Assembly: GCF_002846205.1 (NCBI RefSeq)
Contig: NZ_PHKV01000001.1
Location: 310,001 to 374,000 of the forward strand
Source of the DNA: Xanthomonas prunicola
Lineage (GTDB): Bacteria; Pseudomonadota; Gammaproteobacteria; Xanthomonadales; Xanthomonadaceae
Reading direction: 5' to 3'
DNA length: 64,000 nucleotides
The translations under genes and the position numbers were made by a program. Each line of letters opens with the position of its first letter. Position 1 is the stretch's first letter. Under the pieces are notes generated by a model. That model did no database searches. It was not told where the DNA came from and saw nothing but the letters and a program-made list of their open reading frames with translations. Shown here one piece after another: positions 28,215 to 37,972 of the stretch.

Positions 28215-29455
28215 ATATGCCCGCCGTCCCGCATAACGCGGTGCCCGATTGGGACCGCGTGCGCCTGGATTTCCCGCTGTTAATGCGGCAGGTACATGGC
28301 AAGCCGCTGATCTATTTCGACAATGCCAACACCGGCCAGAAGCCGCTGCAGGTGATTGCGGCCACCGACGAGTTCTATCGCCGCCAGAACGCCAACGTCA
28401 GCCGTGCCGTGCATGCGCTCGGCAGCGAAGCGACCGATGCGTTCGAAGGCGCGCGCAGCAAGCTCGCACGTTTTCTCAACGTCCGCGCCGATGAGTTAGT
28501 GCTGTGCAGCGGCACCACCTTCGCAATCAATCTGGTGGCGTATTCGTGGGCATTGCCGCGGTTGGGCGTGGGTGATGTGATCCTGATCTCACGCATGGAG
28601 CACCACGCCAATATCGTGCCTTGGCAGCTGGTAGCGCAACGCACTGGCGCCACCATCCGCGTGGCCGAAATCACGCCCGATGGCGCGCTGGATCTGGATG
28701 CGCTGCGCAAGGCAATGACGCCAGACGTCAAACTGCTGGCAATCACCCACGTGTCCAACGTACTGGGCACGGTCAACCCGGTCCGCGAGATCTGCCGCGA
28801 GGCGCGCAAGCGCGGCATCGTCACCGTGGTGGACGGCTCGCAGGCGGCACCGCATCGGCGCATCGATGTGGCCAGCATCGGCTGCGATTTCTATGCCATC
28901 ACCGGCCACAAGATGTGCGGGCCTACCGGCACCGGCGCGCTGTGGGCACGCCGCGAACATCTGCAGGCGATGCCGCCATTTTTGGGCGGCGGCGAGATGA
29001 TCAAGGAAGTCAGCTTCGAAAACACCGTCTTCAACGACGCGCCGCACAAGTTCGAAGCCGGCACGCCGAATATCGCGGGCTTTATCGGCCTGGGTGCGGC
29101 AGTGGATTACCTGGAGTCGGTCGGGCTGGCACACGTGGAAGCGCGCGAAGCCGAGTTGCTCGCCCACTTCACCGAGGAGCTGCAGCGCATCGATGGCCTG
29201 CGCATGTTCGGCACAACGCCCGACAAAGCTGCAGTCGTATCGTTCCTGATCGAGGGGGCGCACTCGCACGATCTGGCCACCCTGCTCGACCTGGAAGGCG
29301 TCGCAGTGCGTTCCGGCCAACACTGCGCACATCCATTGCTGCAGTACTACGGCGTCGCCGCCACCTGCCGCGTCTCGCTGGCGTTCTACAACACGCACGA
29401 CGAGATCGAGCGCTTCGTTGCCGCGTTGGTGAAGGTGCGTCGACTCCTGGGCTGA
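28211..29455 (+). CDS. sufS: cysteine desulfurase SufS
   Basis: 414 residues, a group II PLP-dependent cysteine desulfurase supplying sulfur to SufBCD. The PLP lysine is in AITGHKMCGPTG and the persulfide cysteine is C372 in RSGQHCAHPL, the typical SufS short loop. The start ATG 28211 overlaps the sufD stop (ATGA); a second ATG at 28217 is possible. No sufE or sufU sulfur acceptor follows in this window. Confidence 0.96.
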   Translation: MNMPAVPHNAVPDWDRVRLDFPLLMRQVHGKPLIYFDNANTGQKPLQVIAATDEFYRRQNANVSRAVHALGSEATDAFEGARSKLARFLNVRADELVLCSGTTFAINLVAYSWALPRLGVGDVILISRMEHHANIVPWQLVAQRTGATIRVAEITPDGALDLDALRKAMTPDVKLLAITHVSNVLGTVNPVREICREARKRGIVTVVDGSQAAPHRRIDVASIGCDFYAITGHKMCGPTGTGALWARREHLQAMPPFLGGGEMIKEVSFENTVFNDAPHKFEAGTPNIAGFIGLGAAVDYLESVGLAHVEAREAELLAHFTEELQRIDGLRMFGTTPDKAAVVSFLIEGAHSHDLATLLDLEGVAVRSGQHCAHPLLQYYGVAATCRVSLAFYNTHDEIERFVAALVKVRRLLG

Positions 29456-29572
29456 TTGGAATCGGGAATGGAGAATTGAAACAGCGGTTGTCCCGAACGC
29501 CGGTAACGTTCGATGCGTGGAACAGGGTTCGTCGAGCAGCGCGACGCTTTTCCCCCGTCCCCATTCCCGATT
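29456..29572. repeat. inverted GGGAATCG-type repeat downstream of sufS
   Basis: GGAATCGGGAATGGAGAATTG directly after the sufS stop is matched by inverted TCCCCATTCCCGATT at 29558-29572. It has the same motif as the pilT-pilU spacer. It separates sufS from the GNAT gene by 128 bases and could form a stem in the transcript. Confidence 0.7.
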
Positions 29573-29583
29573 AAACTGCCCGC

Positions 29584-30123
29584 ATGCAGACCACCACTTT
29601 CCGCGCCGCCACCGTCGATGACATCGACGCTCTTGTCCGACTGGTGACCTCGGCCTATCGCGGCGATAGCAGCCGCGTAGGCTGGACCACCGAGGCGAAT
29701 ATTCTCGATGGCGCGCGTATCGACCCTGCCGTGCTGCGCGAAGATATCTTGCGCGAGCGCAGCCTGGTGCTGCTGGTCGAGCAGGATGGGCGCCTGCAGG
29801 CCTGCGCGCATATCGCCGATGATCATGGCGCCGGGTATTTCGGCATGTTTGCGGTCGATCCATCGTTGCAGGGCAGCGGGCTCGGCAAGACGCTATTGGC
29901 CGAGGCAGAGCGCATTGCGCACAGCCAATGGCAGCTACCGGTGGTGCGCATGACCGTGATCAATGTGCGCAACGAACTCATCGCCTTCTACGAACGCCGC
30001 GGGTATCGCCGCACTGGCATCGTCAAGCCCTTCCCGTATGGCGATGAGCGTTTCGGCATTCCGCTGCGCGAAGATCTGCATTTTGAAGTGCTGGAAAAAC
30101 AGTTGAACCGGCCGAGCCCGTGA
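29584..30123 (+). CDS. GNAT-family N-acetyltransferase
   Basis: 179 residues with a GNAT fold. The acetyl-CoA loop region reads FAVDPSLQGSGLGKTLLAEAE (motif A, Q/R-x-x-G-x-G/A-like QGSGLG), followed by a motif B-like YERRGYRRTG. The substrate is unknown. It overlaps the Rieske gene by 4 bases and lies downstream of sufS on the same strand, so it may be expressed with the suf operon, but no direct role in cluster assembly is implied. Confidence 0.87.
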   Translation: MQTTTFRAATVDDIDALVRLVTSAYRGDSSRVGWTTEANILDGARIDPAVLREDILRERSLVLLVEQDGRLQACAHIADDHGAGYFGMFAVDPSLQGSGLGKTLLAEAERIAHSQWQLPVVRMTVINVRNELIAFYERRGYRRTGIVKPFPYGDERFGIPLREDLHFEVLEKQLNRPSP

Positions 30124-30449
30124 GCGACACCTGGACCTTCGTCTGCGCCAACGATGCACTGCTGCCCGGCGAAATGCAGACCGTCTGGGACGAGGTCACC
30201 GACGCGCCGATTGTGGTATTCAACCTCGACGGCGCGCTGTACGCACTGGAAGACCGCTGCAGCCACGAAGACTACGAATTGTCGCCTGGCACCTTCGACC
30301 CGGTTGCAGGGACCATCGAGTGCCAGTTGCATAGCGCACGCTTCGATATCCGCGATGGTCGTCCGTTGTGCGCGCCTGCCTACACCGCCGTGCCCAAGTT
30401 CCCGGTCAAGCGCGAACACGACGGCATCTGGACGCGCGACGACCGCTAG
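30120..30449 (+). CDS. Rieske [2Fe-2S] ferredoxin
   Basis: 109 residues, a complete small Rieske ferredoxin. The ligands are C47-S-H49 and C68-x-x-H71 in the expected spacing, so the [2Fe-2S] cluster can form. Such proteins feed electrons to non-haem iron oxygenases, but none is encoded nearby. The start is a GTG at 30120 overlapping the GNAT stop. Co-location with suf genes resembles a recurring suf-ferredoxin linkage in other bacteria. Confidence 0.9.
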   Translation: MSDTWTFVCANDALLPGEMQTVWDEVTDAPIVVFNLDGALYALEDRCSHEDYELSPGTFDPVAGTIECQLHSARFDIRDGRPLCAPAYTAVPKFPVKREHDGIWTRDDR

Positions 30450-30794
30450 GCGCGCTCTCAAGCCCTGTTGCTGCACGGTAGAGGTCGCCATAGCGCAGTG
30501 GACTGCCACGCCGATTAATACATATTGCAAAGAAGAATGATTTGCATTTAAGATCGCAGCCCTTAAGGCCTTCTTAACAACTGGCCTGCCCGCGATCTCA
30601 TGCACCCAACCCTGCTCGACACCTGCCTCGTTCATTCGCCCTGCCTGTGCCTGGCCGCACAGCGCTTCGGCATGCCTGGCCCATGTGGCTGTCGGCAAAG
30701 CGCTTCAAGTTAGCAGGCGCAGCGTCCACGCATCCCATCCCGCATCCGCCGAGCCATCGCCAGGCAGGAGCCTCGCACCTCTTTGAGACCTTCC
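30450..30794. other. leader region of the TonB receptor cluster
   Basis: 345 bases with no convincing gene. They hold the Fur-box-like site near 30532-30552 and are locally AT-rich there (TTAATACATATTGCAAAG, AATGATTTGCATTTAAG). The remaining 240 bases would be an unusually long 5' leader if transcription starts by the box. Confidence 0.55.
30532..30552 (+). promoter_or_regulatory. Fur-box-like sequence
   Basis: GAAGAATGATTTGCATTTAAG contains AATGAT and GCATTT half-sites arranged like the Fur consensus GATAATGATAATCATTATC. It lies about 245 bases before the TonB receptor, consistent with iron repression of the cluster. Match quality is moderate and judged by eye. Confidence 0.55.
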
Positions 30795-33113
30795 ATGACT
30801 CCTCGCATTTCCCCGCTCGCCTCGGCCGTCGTGCTGACGCTGTCCGCCCCCGCTTTCGCCCAACCTGACGATGCGCCGGCGCCTCCGGGAGCGGTAGATC
30901 TGGATGCGATCCGGGTGCAGCAGGAACGTGCGCAGAAGCCGTCATCGCCCAAGTACACCGAAGCGCTGCGCGACACGCCGCAGACCATCACCGTGGTCAC
31001 CAAGCAGACCATGGACCAGCAGAATCTGCTGTCGCTGCGCGATGTGCTCAGCACCCTGCCCGGCATCACCTTCGGTGCGGGCGAAGGCGGCGGCGGCTAT
31101 GGCGACAGCATCAACCTGCGCGGCTTCACCGCCAGCAGCGACATCACCACCGACGGCGTGCGCGACAGCGCGCAGTACAGCCGCAGCGACACCTTCAACC
31201 TCGAATCGGTCGAGCTGATCAACGGTGCCAACTCGGCCATGTCCGGCGCCGGCTCGGTGGGCGGCAACATCAATCTGGTGACCAAGACCGCAGGCCAGGG
31301 CAACTTCACCAACGTCATGATCGGTGGCGGCAGCGACCGCTACGGCCGCCTCACTGCCGACAGCAATTACGATTTCGAAAACGGCACCGCCGTACGTTTG
31401 AACGCGATGGGCCACACCCAGGACGTGCCGGGCCGCGACGAGGAATTTCGTCACCGTTGGGGCTTTGCGCCATCGGTGGCCTTCGGCCTGGGCGCGGACA
31501 CACGCTTCACGCTGAGCTATCTGCACCAGCACGACAACAACCTCCCGCAGTACGGCGTGCCGTTCGCGCTCAGCCCGTTCAACGATGGCCCGTTGCCAGG
31601 CGTGGACCACGAAACCTATTACGGCTATCGCAATGTGGCGCGTCAGGAAATCGACGTGGACATGCTCACCGGCGTGCTGGAAATGGACTTCGACGACAAC
31701 GTCAAATTGCGCAGCCTGGCAAGGCTGCAACGCGTGGACCAGAGCACCACGGCCACCGCACCGGAAGGTACCTGGTGCCTGCCCAACAACACCAACGCCT
31801 ACACCGGCCGCACTTGCGTGGGCCAGCCGCCGTCCACCTGGAACCCCAACAGCGGGCCGCGTGGCCTGGTGCGCGATACCGAAAACCTCATCGCGCACAG
31901 CCAGACAGATCTGACCGCCACCCTGCACACGGGCGCGATCGAGCATCGCCTGGTCGCAGGCGTCGCCTTCAGCAAGGAAGACTTCGAGCTGGATAGCGGT
32001 TCGATCTTCCGCAACGCCGATGGCTCCACCACCGGCATCACCTATCCGCTGCAGACCTTCGACAACCCATACAACATCTGGACCGGCCCGCAGAATTATT
32101 TCCGCACCGGACACAGCAAGGGCAGCCTGACCAATCAGGCGGTGTATCTGTTCGACACGCTGCAGTTCAACGAGCAATGGATGCTCAACCTGGGCGGCCG
32201 TTACGAACACAACGAGGGCGACACCACTACCTACACCGTCAACGCCACCGGCGGCATCACCGGCGTGAGCGCGGGCTTCCCGGCAAGCAGCAAGGAGGAC
32301 TTGTTCTCCTACCGCGCCGGCCTGGTGTTCAAGCCGGTCGACAACGCCAGCCTGTATCTGTCCTACGCAAACGCGAAGACGCCATCCAAGGCCTCGGTCA
32401 ACGGCTCGTGCACGCCGATCGCCACCGCCACGGCCGGTGCCAACTGCAATGTCGCGCCGGAAAGTGCGGTCAATATCGAACTGGGCGGCAAGTGGGACGT
32501 GCTGAACGAGCGTCTGGCACTGACGGCGGCGGTGTTCCGCAACGAGCGGGAAAACTACAAGGTCAACAGCGGCGATCCGCTGATTCCCGAGCAGGTGCTC
32601 GACGGCAAGGCCCGCGTGGACGGCATCGCGCTGGGCGCGGCCGGCTATCTGACCGAGCGCTGGTCGATCTTCGCCAACTACACCTTCCTCGATAGCGAAG
32701 TGCTACAGAGCGTGTCCAACCGCACCGCCAGCCTCACCGGCGACCCAGTCGCCGGACGCGAACTGGTGCAGACCCCGCGTAACGCCGGCAATCTCTGGAC
32801 CACCTACCAGCTCAACCAGTGGACCTTCGGCTACGGCGTCAACTACCAGGGCAGCTTCTATCCGAACAACACCTCCACGGCGGTCTACCGCGAGACCGAC
32901 GCGTACTGGGTGCACCGTGCGATGATCGGCCTGCGCGTCAACGAGTGGCTCAGCCTGCAGTTGAACGTCAACAACCTGTTCGACAAGGTGTACTACACCA
33001 GCATCCGCAACAACCTCACCGTCAACGCCGCAGGCACCGTCACTGCCGGCAGCGGCTGGGCGCTACCGGGCGATGGCCGCTCGGCGGTGTTGAACGCCAC
33101 TTTCAGTTTCTGA
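30795..33113 (+). CDS. TonB-dependent siderophore receptor (Fiu/catecholate type)
   Basis: 772 residues: signal peptide ending APAFAQ, a TonB-box-like stretch DLDAIRV near residue 35, a plug domain ([20 protein letters not shown], then [29 protein letters not shown]) and a 22-strand-type barrel ending in phenylalanine (NATFSF). It resembles Fiu-type catecholate receptors, which also neighbour piuC in Pseudomonas and Escherichia. The ligand is inferred. The ATG at 30795 precedes the signal peptide; a TTG 12 bases upstream is less likely. Confidence 0.93.
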   Translation: MTPRISPLASAVVLTLSAPAFAQPDDAPAPPGAVDLDAIRVQQERAQKPSSPKYTEALRDTPQTITVVTKQTMDQQNLLSLRDVLSTLPGITFGAGEGGGGYGDSINLRGFTASSDITTDGVRDSAQYSRSDTFNLESVELINGANSAMSGAGSVGGNINLVTKTAGQGNFTNVMIGGGSDRYGRLTADSNYDFENGTAVRLNAMGHTQDVPGRDEEFRHRWGFAPSVAFGLGADTRFTLSYLHQHDNNLPQYGVPFALSPFNDGPLPGVDHETYYGYRNVARQEIDVDMLTGVLEMDFDDNVKLRSLARLQRVDQSTTATAPEGTWCLPNNTNAYTGRTCVGQPPSTWNPNSGPRGLVRDTENLIAHSQTDLTATLHTGAIEHRLVAGVAFSKEDFELDSGSIFRNADGSTTGITYPLQTFDNPYNIWTGPQNYFRTGHSKGSLTNQAVYLFDTLQFNEQWMLNLGGRYEHNEGDTTTYTVNATGGITGVSAGFPASSKEDLFSYRAGLVFKPVDNASLYLSYANAKTPSKASVNGSCTPIATATAGANCNVAPESAVNIELGGKWDVLNERLALTAAVFRNERENYKVNSGDPLIPEQVLDGKARVDGIALGAAGYLTERWSIFANYTFLDSEVLQSVSNRTASLTGDPVAGRELVQTPRNAGNLWTTYQLNQWTFGYGVNYQGSFYPNNTSTAVYRETDAYWVHRAMIGLRVNEWLSLQLNVNNLFDKVYYTSIRNNLTVNAAGTVTAGSGWALPGDGRSAVLNATFSF

Positions 33114-33160
33114 CTTCTTGCACGTCGTCCGCATGGCGCGGGCGGCGTGGAGACAACCGC

Positions 33161-33847
33161 ATGTTGCTGCCCATTCCCGATGTTCTCAGCCCCGCGCAGC
33201 TCAGCGAGTTGCGCGCACGTCTGGATGCAGCCGACTGGGAGGATGGGCGCATTACCGCCGGCCACCAATCGGCACAGGCCAAGGACAATGCGCAGCTGCC
33301 CGAAGACAGCGCCATCGCGCGCGAGGCCGGCGCCCTGGTGTTGGAGGCGCTCTCGCGTAACAGCACGTTCTTCTCGGCGGTGCTGCCGCGCAGGATTTAC
33401 CCGCCGCTGTTCAATCGCTACAGCGGCGGGCAGTCGTTCGGCTATCACGTGGACAACGCGGTGCGGTACGACCGCAGTCGTGGCGGCGCGGACCCGGTGC
33501 GTACCGATGTCTCGGCGACGCTGTTTCTCAGCGAGCCGGACAGCTACGACGGTGGCGAGCTGGTGATCGAAGACACCTACGGCACACAGTCGGTCAAGTT
33601 GCCGGCCGGGCATCTGGTGATCTACCCGGGCACCAGCCTGCACCGGGTCATGCCGGTGACCCGCGGCACGCGCGTGGCGTGTTTTTTCTGGACGCAAAGC
33701 ATGCTGCGCGACGCTGCGCAGCGCCGCCTGTTGTTCGAACTGGATGTCTCGATCCGCCGCCTCACCCAGGACACGCCCGGCCATCCCTCATTGATCCAGC
33801 TCACCGGCGTATATCACAACCTGTTGCGGCAATGGGCCGATGTCTGA
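33161..33847 (+). CDS. piuC: Fe(II)/2-oxoglutarate-dependent dioxygenase PiuC/YbiX
   Basis: 228 residues of the PiuC/YbiX family. Iron ligands are H96 and D98 (GYHVDNA) and H161 (SLHRVMPV), with R171 placed to bind 2-oxoglutarate. The C-terminal [16 protein letters not shown] is conserved. The substrate is unknown, but the gene habitually follows a siderophore receptor. It starts 47 bases after the receptor and overlaps the SEL1 gene by 8 bases. Confidence 0.94.
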   Translation: MLLPIPDVLSPAQLSELRARLDAADWEDGRITAGHQSAQAKDNAQLPEDSAIAREAGALVLEALSRNSTFFSAVLPRRIYPPLFNRYSGGQSFGYHVDNAVRYDRSRGGADPVRTDVSATLFLSEPDSYDGGELVIEDTYGTQSVKLPAGHLVIYPGTSLHRVMPVTRGTRVACFFWTQSMLRDAAQRRLLFELDVSIRRLTQDTPGHPSLIQLTGVYHNLLRQWADV

Positions 33848-34598
33848 GACGGCGCTGGATTTTGCGCAGCTGACCGCGTTGCTGCGCACGCAGCCGGAAC
33901 AGGCACGCGCGCTTTTGCACAAAGCCGCTGCGCGGCAGGACGTGGGCGCGCAGCTCCTGCTCGCGCAGATGTATGCGGAAGAACGCGGCATTCCCGCCGA
34001 CCCGGCCATGGCAATGCTGTGGTACGAAGTGGCCGCCAATGCCGGACATCCGGAAGCGATGAATCAACTAGGCCGCTGCCACGAACTGGGCTTTGGCACC
34101 GATACCAACGAAGTCCTGGCCGCGTTGTGGTATCGCCGTGCTGCCGAACATGGGCTGGATTGGGGCATGTACAACCTGGCGCACCTATACGCCTCCGGGC
34201 GCGGCATGGAGCAGGACCACGTGCAGGCCTTGACGCTGTATCGCCGCGCGGCCGAACGCGGACATGCCAAGTCGATGAATTTCCTGGCGCGCTATCTCGA
34301 CCAGGGCCTGGCCTGCGATGCCGATCCGATAGCCGCACGCGCGTGGTATCAGCGTTCTGCCGAAGCTGGCGATTTCCGCGGCCAGGCCGGCTACGCCACG
34401 TTGCTCGCCGACAGCGGCGAGCTTGATGACGCCGAACAGTGGATGCGCCGCGCCATCGCAGGTGGTCACGCCGGCTTTCTGCACCAGCTCACGCCGCTGC
34501 TGGCAGGCACGCGCCATCCACGCCTGCATGCGTTGCTGCACGAAGTGGCTGCACGGCAGTTGCAACTGCCGCCCTGCATCCCTGCAGACGTGGCCTGA
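33840..34598 (+). CDS. SEL1-like repeat protein
   Basis: 252 residues made of about five SEL1/TPR-like helical repeats between residues 35 and 215 ([65 protein letters not shown]). There is no signal peptide. SEL1 proteins act as protein-protein scaffolds. Its place between piuC and the PepSY gene, overlapping piuC, suggests a role in the same iron-linked cluster, which is inference. Confidence 0.9.
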   Translation: MSETALDFAQLTALLRTQPEQARALLHKAAARQDVGAQLLLAQMYAEERGIPADPAMAMLWYEVAANAGHPEAMNQLGRCHELGFGTDTNEVLAALWYRRAAEHGLDWGMYNLAHLYASGRGMEQDHVQALTLYRRAAERGHAKSMNFLARYLDQGLACDADPIAARAWYQRSAEAGDFRGQAGYATLLADSGELDDAEQWMRRAIAGGHAGFLHQLTPLLAGTRHPRLHALLHEVAARQLQLPPCIPADVA

Positions 34599-34605
34599 GC
34601 GCAGC

Positions 34606-35247
34606 ATGTCGACGTCAACCGACACCACGCTCGCCACCGTGCAGCAACGCCGCGGCTTCTGGCTGCGCCTGCTGCATCAATGGCACTGGATCAGCTCGGC
34701 GCTGTGCCTGATCGGCATGCTGCTGTTTACGGTCACCGGGCTGACGTTGAATCATGCCGCGCGCATCGAGGCCAGCCCATCGACCGAACAACGCACGCTG
34801 ACGCTGCCGCCAACACTGCTACAGACGCTAGGCAAGCGGCAGGACGGTAACGCACCACTGCCGCCGCGCGTGGCGCAATGGGTGGGGCGCGAGCTCGATA
34901 TCAGCATCGGCACGCGCAACGGCGAATGGTCGGCCGACGAGGTATATGTCGCGCTGCCACGCCCTGGCGGCGATGCATGGCTGAGCCTGGATCGCACGAC
35001 GGGTGCGGTCGAATACGAGCGCACATCGCGTGGGTGGATCGCCTATCTCAACGATCTGCATAAAGGCCGCAACGCCGGGCCGGCCTGGGGCTGGTTCATC
35101 GACGTGTTCGCCATCGCCTGCCTGGTGTTCTGCATCACCGGCCTGTTTCTGCTGCATCTGCATGCGCGTCAGCGCAGCATGACCTGGCCGCTGGTCGGCC
35201 TGGGCCTGCTGATTCCGCTGCTGATTGCCTTGCTGTTGATCCACTGA
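34606..35247 (+). CDS. PepSY-associated transmembrane protein
   Basis: 213 residues. A first transmembrane helix (about 30-48, after [11 protein letters not shown]) is followed by a periplasmic PepSY-like domain and two further hydrophobic segments (about 165-185 and 193-212). HQWHW and DLHKGR match the small PepSY-TM family related to siderophore reductases such as PiuB/FoxB. Histidines flanking the helices could ligate haem. It begins 7 bases after the SEL1 gene. Confidence 0.88.
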   Translation: MSTSTDTTLATVQQRRGFWLRLLHQWHWISSALCLIGMLLFTVTGLTLNHAARIEASPSTEQRTLTLPPTLLQTLGKRQDGNAPLPPRVAQWVGRELDISIGTRNGEWSADEVYVALPRPGGDAWLSLDRTTGAVEYERTSRGWIAYLNDLHKGRNAGPAWGWFIDVFAIACLVFCITGLFLLHLHARQRSMTWPLVGLGLLIPLLIALLLIH

Positions 35248-35266
35248 CCTTCTACCGGAGACGATC

Positions 35267-35782
35267 ATGCGCGCCACCCTGACCATCGCTCTGAGCGGCC
35301 TGCTCGCCATGCCGGCGTATGCCGCCACACTCGACATCAACGTGGAGATTCCCAAGCTCAACGTCGCCGAGTATCACCGCCCGTATGTGGCGATCTGGCT
35401 GGAAAGCGCCGACCAGAAAGTCGCCGCCAATCTGGCGGTCTGGTACCAATCCAAGGACACCGCCGAAGGCCATGGCACCAAGTGGCTGCCGGATCTGCGC
35501 CAATGGTGGCGCAAAAGCGGCCGCACCCTGACCGTGCCGGTCGATGGCGTGACCGGCCCTACCCGTCCGGCCGGCGCGCACGCGCTGTCGTTCTCCGACA
35601 CCAAAGGCGCATTGAAGTCGCTACCTGCAGGCCAATACACGCTGGTGGTGGAAGCTGCGCGCGAAGTCGGCGGCCGTGAACTGGTCAAGGTGCCTTTCAC
35701 CTGGCCGGCGACGTCCGCGCAGACAGCAAAGGCCAGCGGCAGCAGCGAGCTCGGTGCCGTCAGTCTGGTTGCAAAGCCCTGA
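35267..35782 (+). CDS. DUF2271-domain exported protein, candidate flavinylated carrier
   Basis: 171 residues with a signal peptide (residues 1-20, ending PAYAA). The DUF2271 core has YVAIWLESADQKVAANLAVW and WLPDLRQWWRKSG. Residues 93-99 read DGVTGPT, which resembles the D-x-x-[ST]-G-A-T flavinylation motif of ApbE substrates, with T99 the candidate FMN attachment site. An apbE gene lies 1.2 kb downstream. A role as a periplasmic electron carrier is inferred. GGAGACG at 35257 is a fair ribosome-binding site. Confidence 0.85.
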   Translation: MRATLTIALSGLLAMPAYAATLDINVEIPKLNVAEYHRPYVAIWLESADQKVAANLAVWYQSKDTAEGHGTKWLPDLRQWWRKSGRTLTVPVDGVTGPTRPAGAHALSFSDTKGALKSLPAGQYTLVVEAAREVGGRELVKVPFTWPATSAQTAKASGSSELGAVSLVAKP

Positions 35783-35976
35783 GCGCCGCATTGCCATTCG
35801 TAGCGATCTCTCCACTAACGTCGCTTCTACTTTTGTCACGCACCCCTTGCGCGTTGCGCCACCGCCTGCAGCTCAGACCCCAAGTTTTCCACGCATCCAC
35901 GCATCCACGCAGCGTTGCAGTCTCGCGCCGATCAGACACGTGACCCATCGTTGTCATCGTCTTCCAAGGAGTTGTC

Positions 35977-36780
35977 ATGAAACGTTCGCTCGTTCTGGTC
36001 GCCCTGCTTGCCGCACTGCCGCTCAACGCACTTGCCCACAAGGCCTGGCTGCTGCCGTCGCAGACCGTCCTTGCCGGCGAAGCGCCGTGGATTACGGTCG
36101 ATGCCGCCGTCTCCAACGACCTGTTCTACTTCAACCACGTGCCGCTGCGCTTGGAGAACCTGAGCATCACTGCACCCGATGGCAGCGCGCTCAAGCCGGA
36201 GAATCCAGCCACCGGCAAGTACCGCAGCGTGTTCGACCTGCAGCTCACCCAGCCGGGCACCTACAAGCTCGCCATAGTCAACGCCGGCCTGTTCGCCAGC
36301 TGGAAAGAAGACGGCAAACCCAAGCGCTGGCGCGGCAACGAAACCAGCTTCGCCACCGAAGTGCCGAAAAACGCCAAGCAACTGCAGGTGTCCCAATCGC
36401 TCAACCGGGTGGAAACCTTCGTCACCCGCGGCGCACCCACGACAACCGTGTTCAAGCCCAGCGGCAAGGGCATCGAGTTGATTCCGGTCACGCACCCCAA
36501 TGATCTGGTCGCGGGCGAAGCGGCGCAGTTCACTCTGCAGCTGGACGGTACACCGACCGCCGGGCTGGAGATCGAAATCGTGCGCGGTGGCACCCGTTAT
36601 CGGGATGCGCAGAACGAGATCAAGCTGAAAACCGATGCAAAGGGCGGCTTCAGCGTGACCTGGCCGCAGGCCGGGATGTACTGGCTGGAAGTTACCAGCG
36701 AAGACACCAAGACCTCGTTACCGCAGGCCAAGCAACGACGCCTGGGCTATGTCGCCACGCTGGAAGTGCTGCCGCAATAA
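35977..36780 (+). CDS. DUF4198-domain periplasmic protein
   Basis: 267 residues. A signal peptide is predicted to end LNALA, which would leave histidine as the first mature residue (HKAWLLPSQ). This is a feature of metal-binding periplasmic proteins of the DUF4198/NikK-like type. The rest is beta-rich ([20 protein letters not shown]) with an Ig-like C-terminal half. It probably binds a metal or a metal complex. AAGGAG at 35967-35972 is an excellent ribosome-binding site. Confidence 0.87.
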   Translation: MKRSLVLVALLAALPLNALAHKAWLLPSQTVLAGEAPWITVDAAVSNDLFYFNHVPLRLENLSITAPDGSALKPENPATGKYRSVFDLQLTQPGTYKLAIVNAGLFASWKEDGKPKRWRGNETSFATEVPKNAKQLQVSQSLNRVETFVTRGAPTTTVFKPSGKGIELIPVTHPNDLVAGEAAQFTLQLDGTPTAGLEIEIVRGGTRYRDAQNEIKLKTDAKGGFSVTWPQAGMYWLEVTSEDTKTSLPQAKQRRLGYVATLEVLPQ

Positions 36781-36991
36781 GAGCTGCGAAAAAACTGCTG
36801 CGCCCATCGCCAGACGGGCGCCGACAGTGCTCGGTGCGGCAGGAACCACTCGTACGCGGCGGTTCCTGTGCGCCATGCACACCCGGCCGGCGGCCGCTCG
36901 CTACTTTTATTAGCCACGTTAAGCTGCCAGAGGCGGCAGCAAACGCACGTTTGCTGCATCCTGCCGCTTTCCGCACCCACCTGATCACCCC

Positions 36992-37972
36992 ATGCCCGCA
37001 GCGCCTTCCGCCGACCACGATATCGCCACCCTGGGCGGCCGCAGCATGGGGACCACATGGAGCGTGAAACTGGTGGTGCCGCGCGGACGCGACCTGCATC
37101 CGCTGCATGCATGCATCCAGGACGCCCTGGATCGCGTGGTGGCGCAAATGAGCACCTGGGAAGCGGCGTCCGACATCAGCCGCTACAACCGCGCGCCGGC
37201 CGGTAGTTGGCACACCTTGCCGGAAGACTTCCATGCGGTGCTGAGTGCCGCACTGGAAATCGCACGAGCCAGCAACGGCGCCTTCGATCCCACCATCGGC
37301 CCGATGGTCGAGTTGTGGGGCTTTGGCGCCTCTGGCGGCTCACAACGCGTTCCCTCGCGCGAGCAGATCGCGCTGGCCAACTTGCGGTGCGGCTGGCAGC
37401 GCCTGGATCTGGACGGCATGCGCGTGCTGCAGCCTGGCGCAGTGGCGCTGGATCTTTCCGGAATTGCCAAGGGATTCGGCGTGGACAGCGTGCACCGTGC
37501 GCTGGTGCACGCCGACATCGCCAGCGCATTGATCGAAGTCGGCGGCGAATTGTTCGGATACGGCCGCAAGCCCGATGGCAGCGCATGGCGCGTGCTGGTC
37601 GAATCCGCACCCGACGAAGATGCCGGTGCAGCATTGCCGGCACGCGTTCTCGCGCTGGACGGCCTGGCCGTGGCCACCTCGGGCGATCGCTGGCACCGCT
37701 TCGACGCCGATGGCATCCGCTATGCGCACACGTTCGATCCGCGCACAGGCGCACCGGTGCCGCACGCGCCTGCCGCCGTCACCGTGCTCGCGCGCGAGGC
37801 GATGCACGCCGATGCCTGGGCCACGGCAATGACCGTGCTCGGCGTCGATGCCGGACTCGCCTATGCACGCACTGCGCAACTTGCGGTGCGCTTCCTCTCG
37901 CGCAGCAACGGCGCGCTCCACGAATCGATGAGCCCGACGTTCGAACAGCAGCTGGCCGCGTCATGCGCCTAG
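36992..37972 (+). CDS. apbE: FAD:protein FMN transferase ApbE
   Basis: 326 residues. It would transfer FMN from FAD to a Thr/Ser of a partner protein. Seen are SMGTTWSVKL, GAFDPTIGPMVELWGFG, DLSGIAKGFGVD, EVGGELFGYG and YAHTFDPRTGAPV, the typical ApbE blocks including the metal-binding residues. There is no signal peptide or lipobox, which is unusual for ApbE. The frame has no earlier start that would supply one. It overlaps the reductase gene by 10 bases. Confidence 0.92.
   Translation: MPAAPSADHDIATLGGRSMGTTWSVKLVVPRGRDLHPLHACIQDALDRVVAQMSTWEAASDISRYNRAPAGSWHTLPEDFHAVLSAALEIARASNGAFDPTIGPMVELWGFGASGGSQRVPSREQIALANLRCGWQRLDLDGMRVLQPGAVALDLSGIAKGFGVDSVHRALVHADIASALIEVGGELFGYGRKPDGSAWRVLVESAPDEDAGAALPARVLALDGLAVATSGDRWHRFDADGIRYAHTFDPRTGAPVPHAPAAVTVLAREAMHADAWATAMTVLGVDAGLAYARTAQLAVRFLSRSNGALHESMSPTFEQQLAASCA

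Noticed and set aside
34982..35030. DRTTGAV in the PepSY protein as a second flavinylation site.
   Set aside because: Valine occupies the acceptor position, and D-x-x-T-G-x-V is ordinary PepSY consensus.
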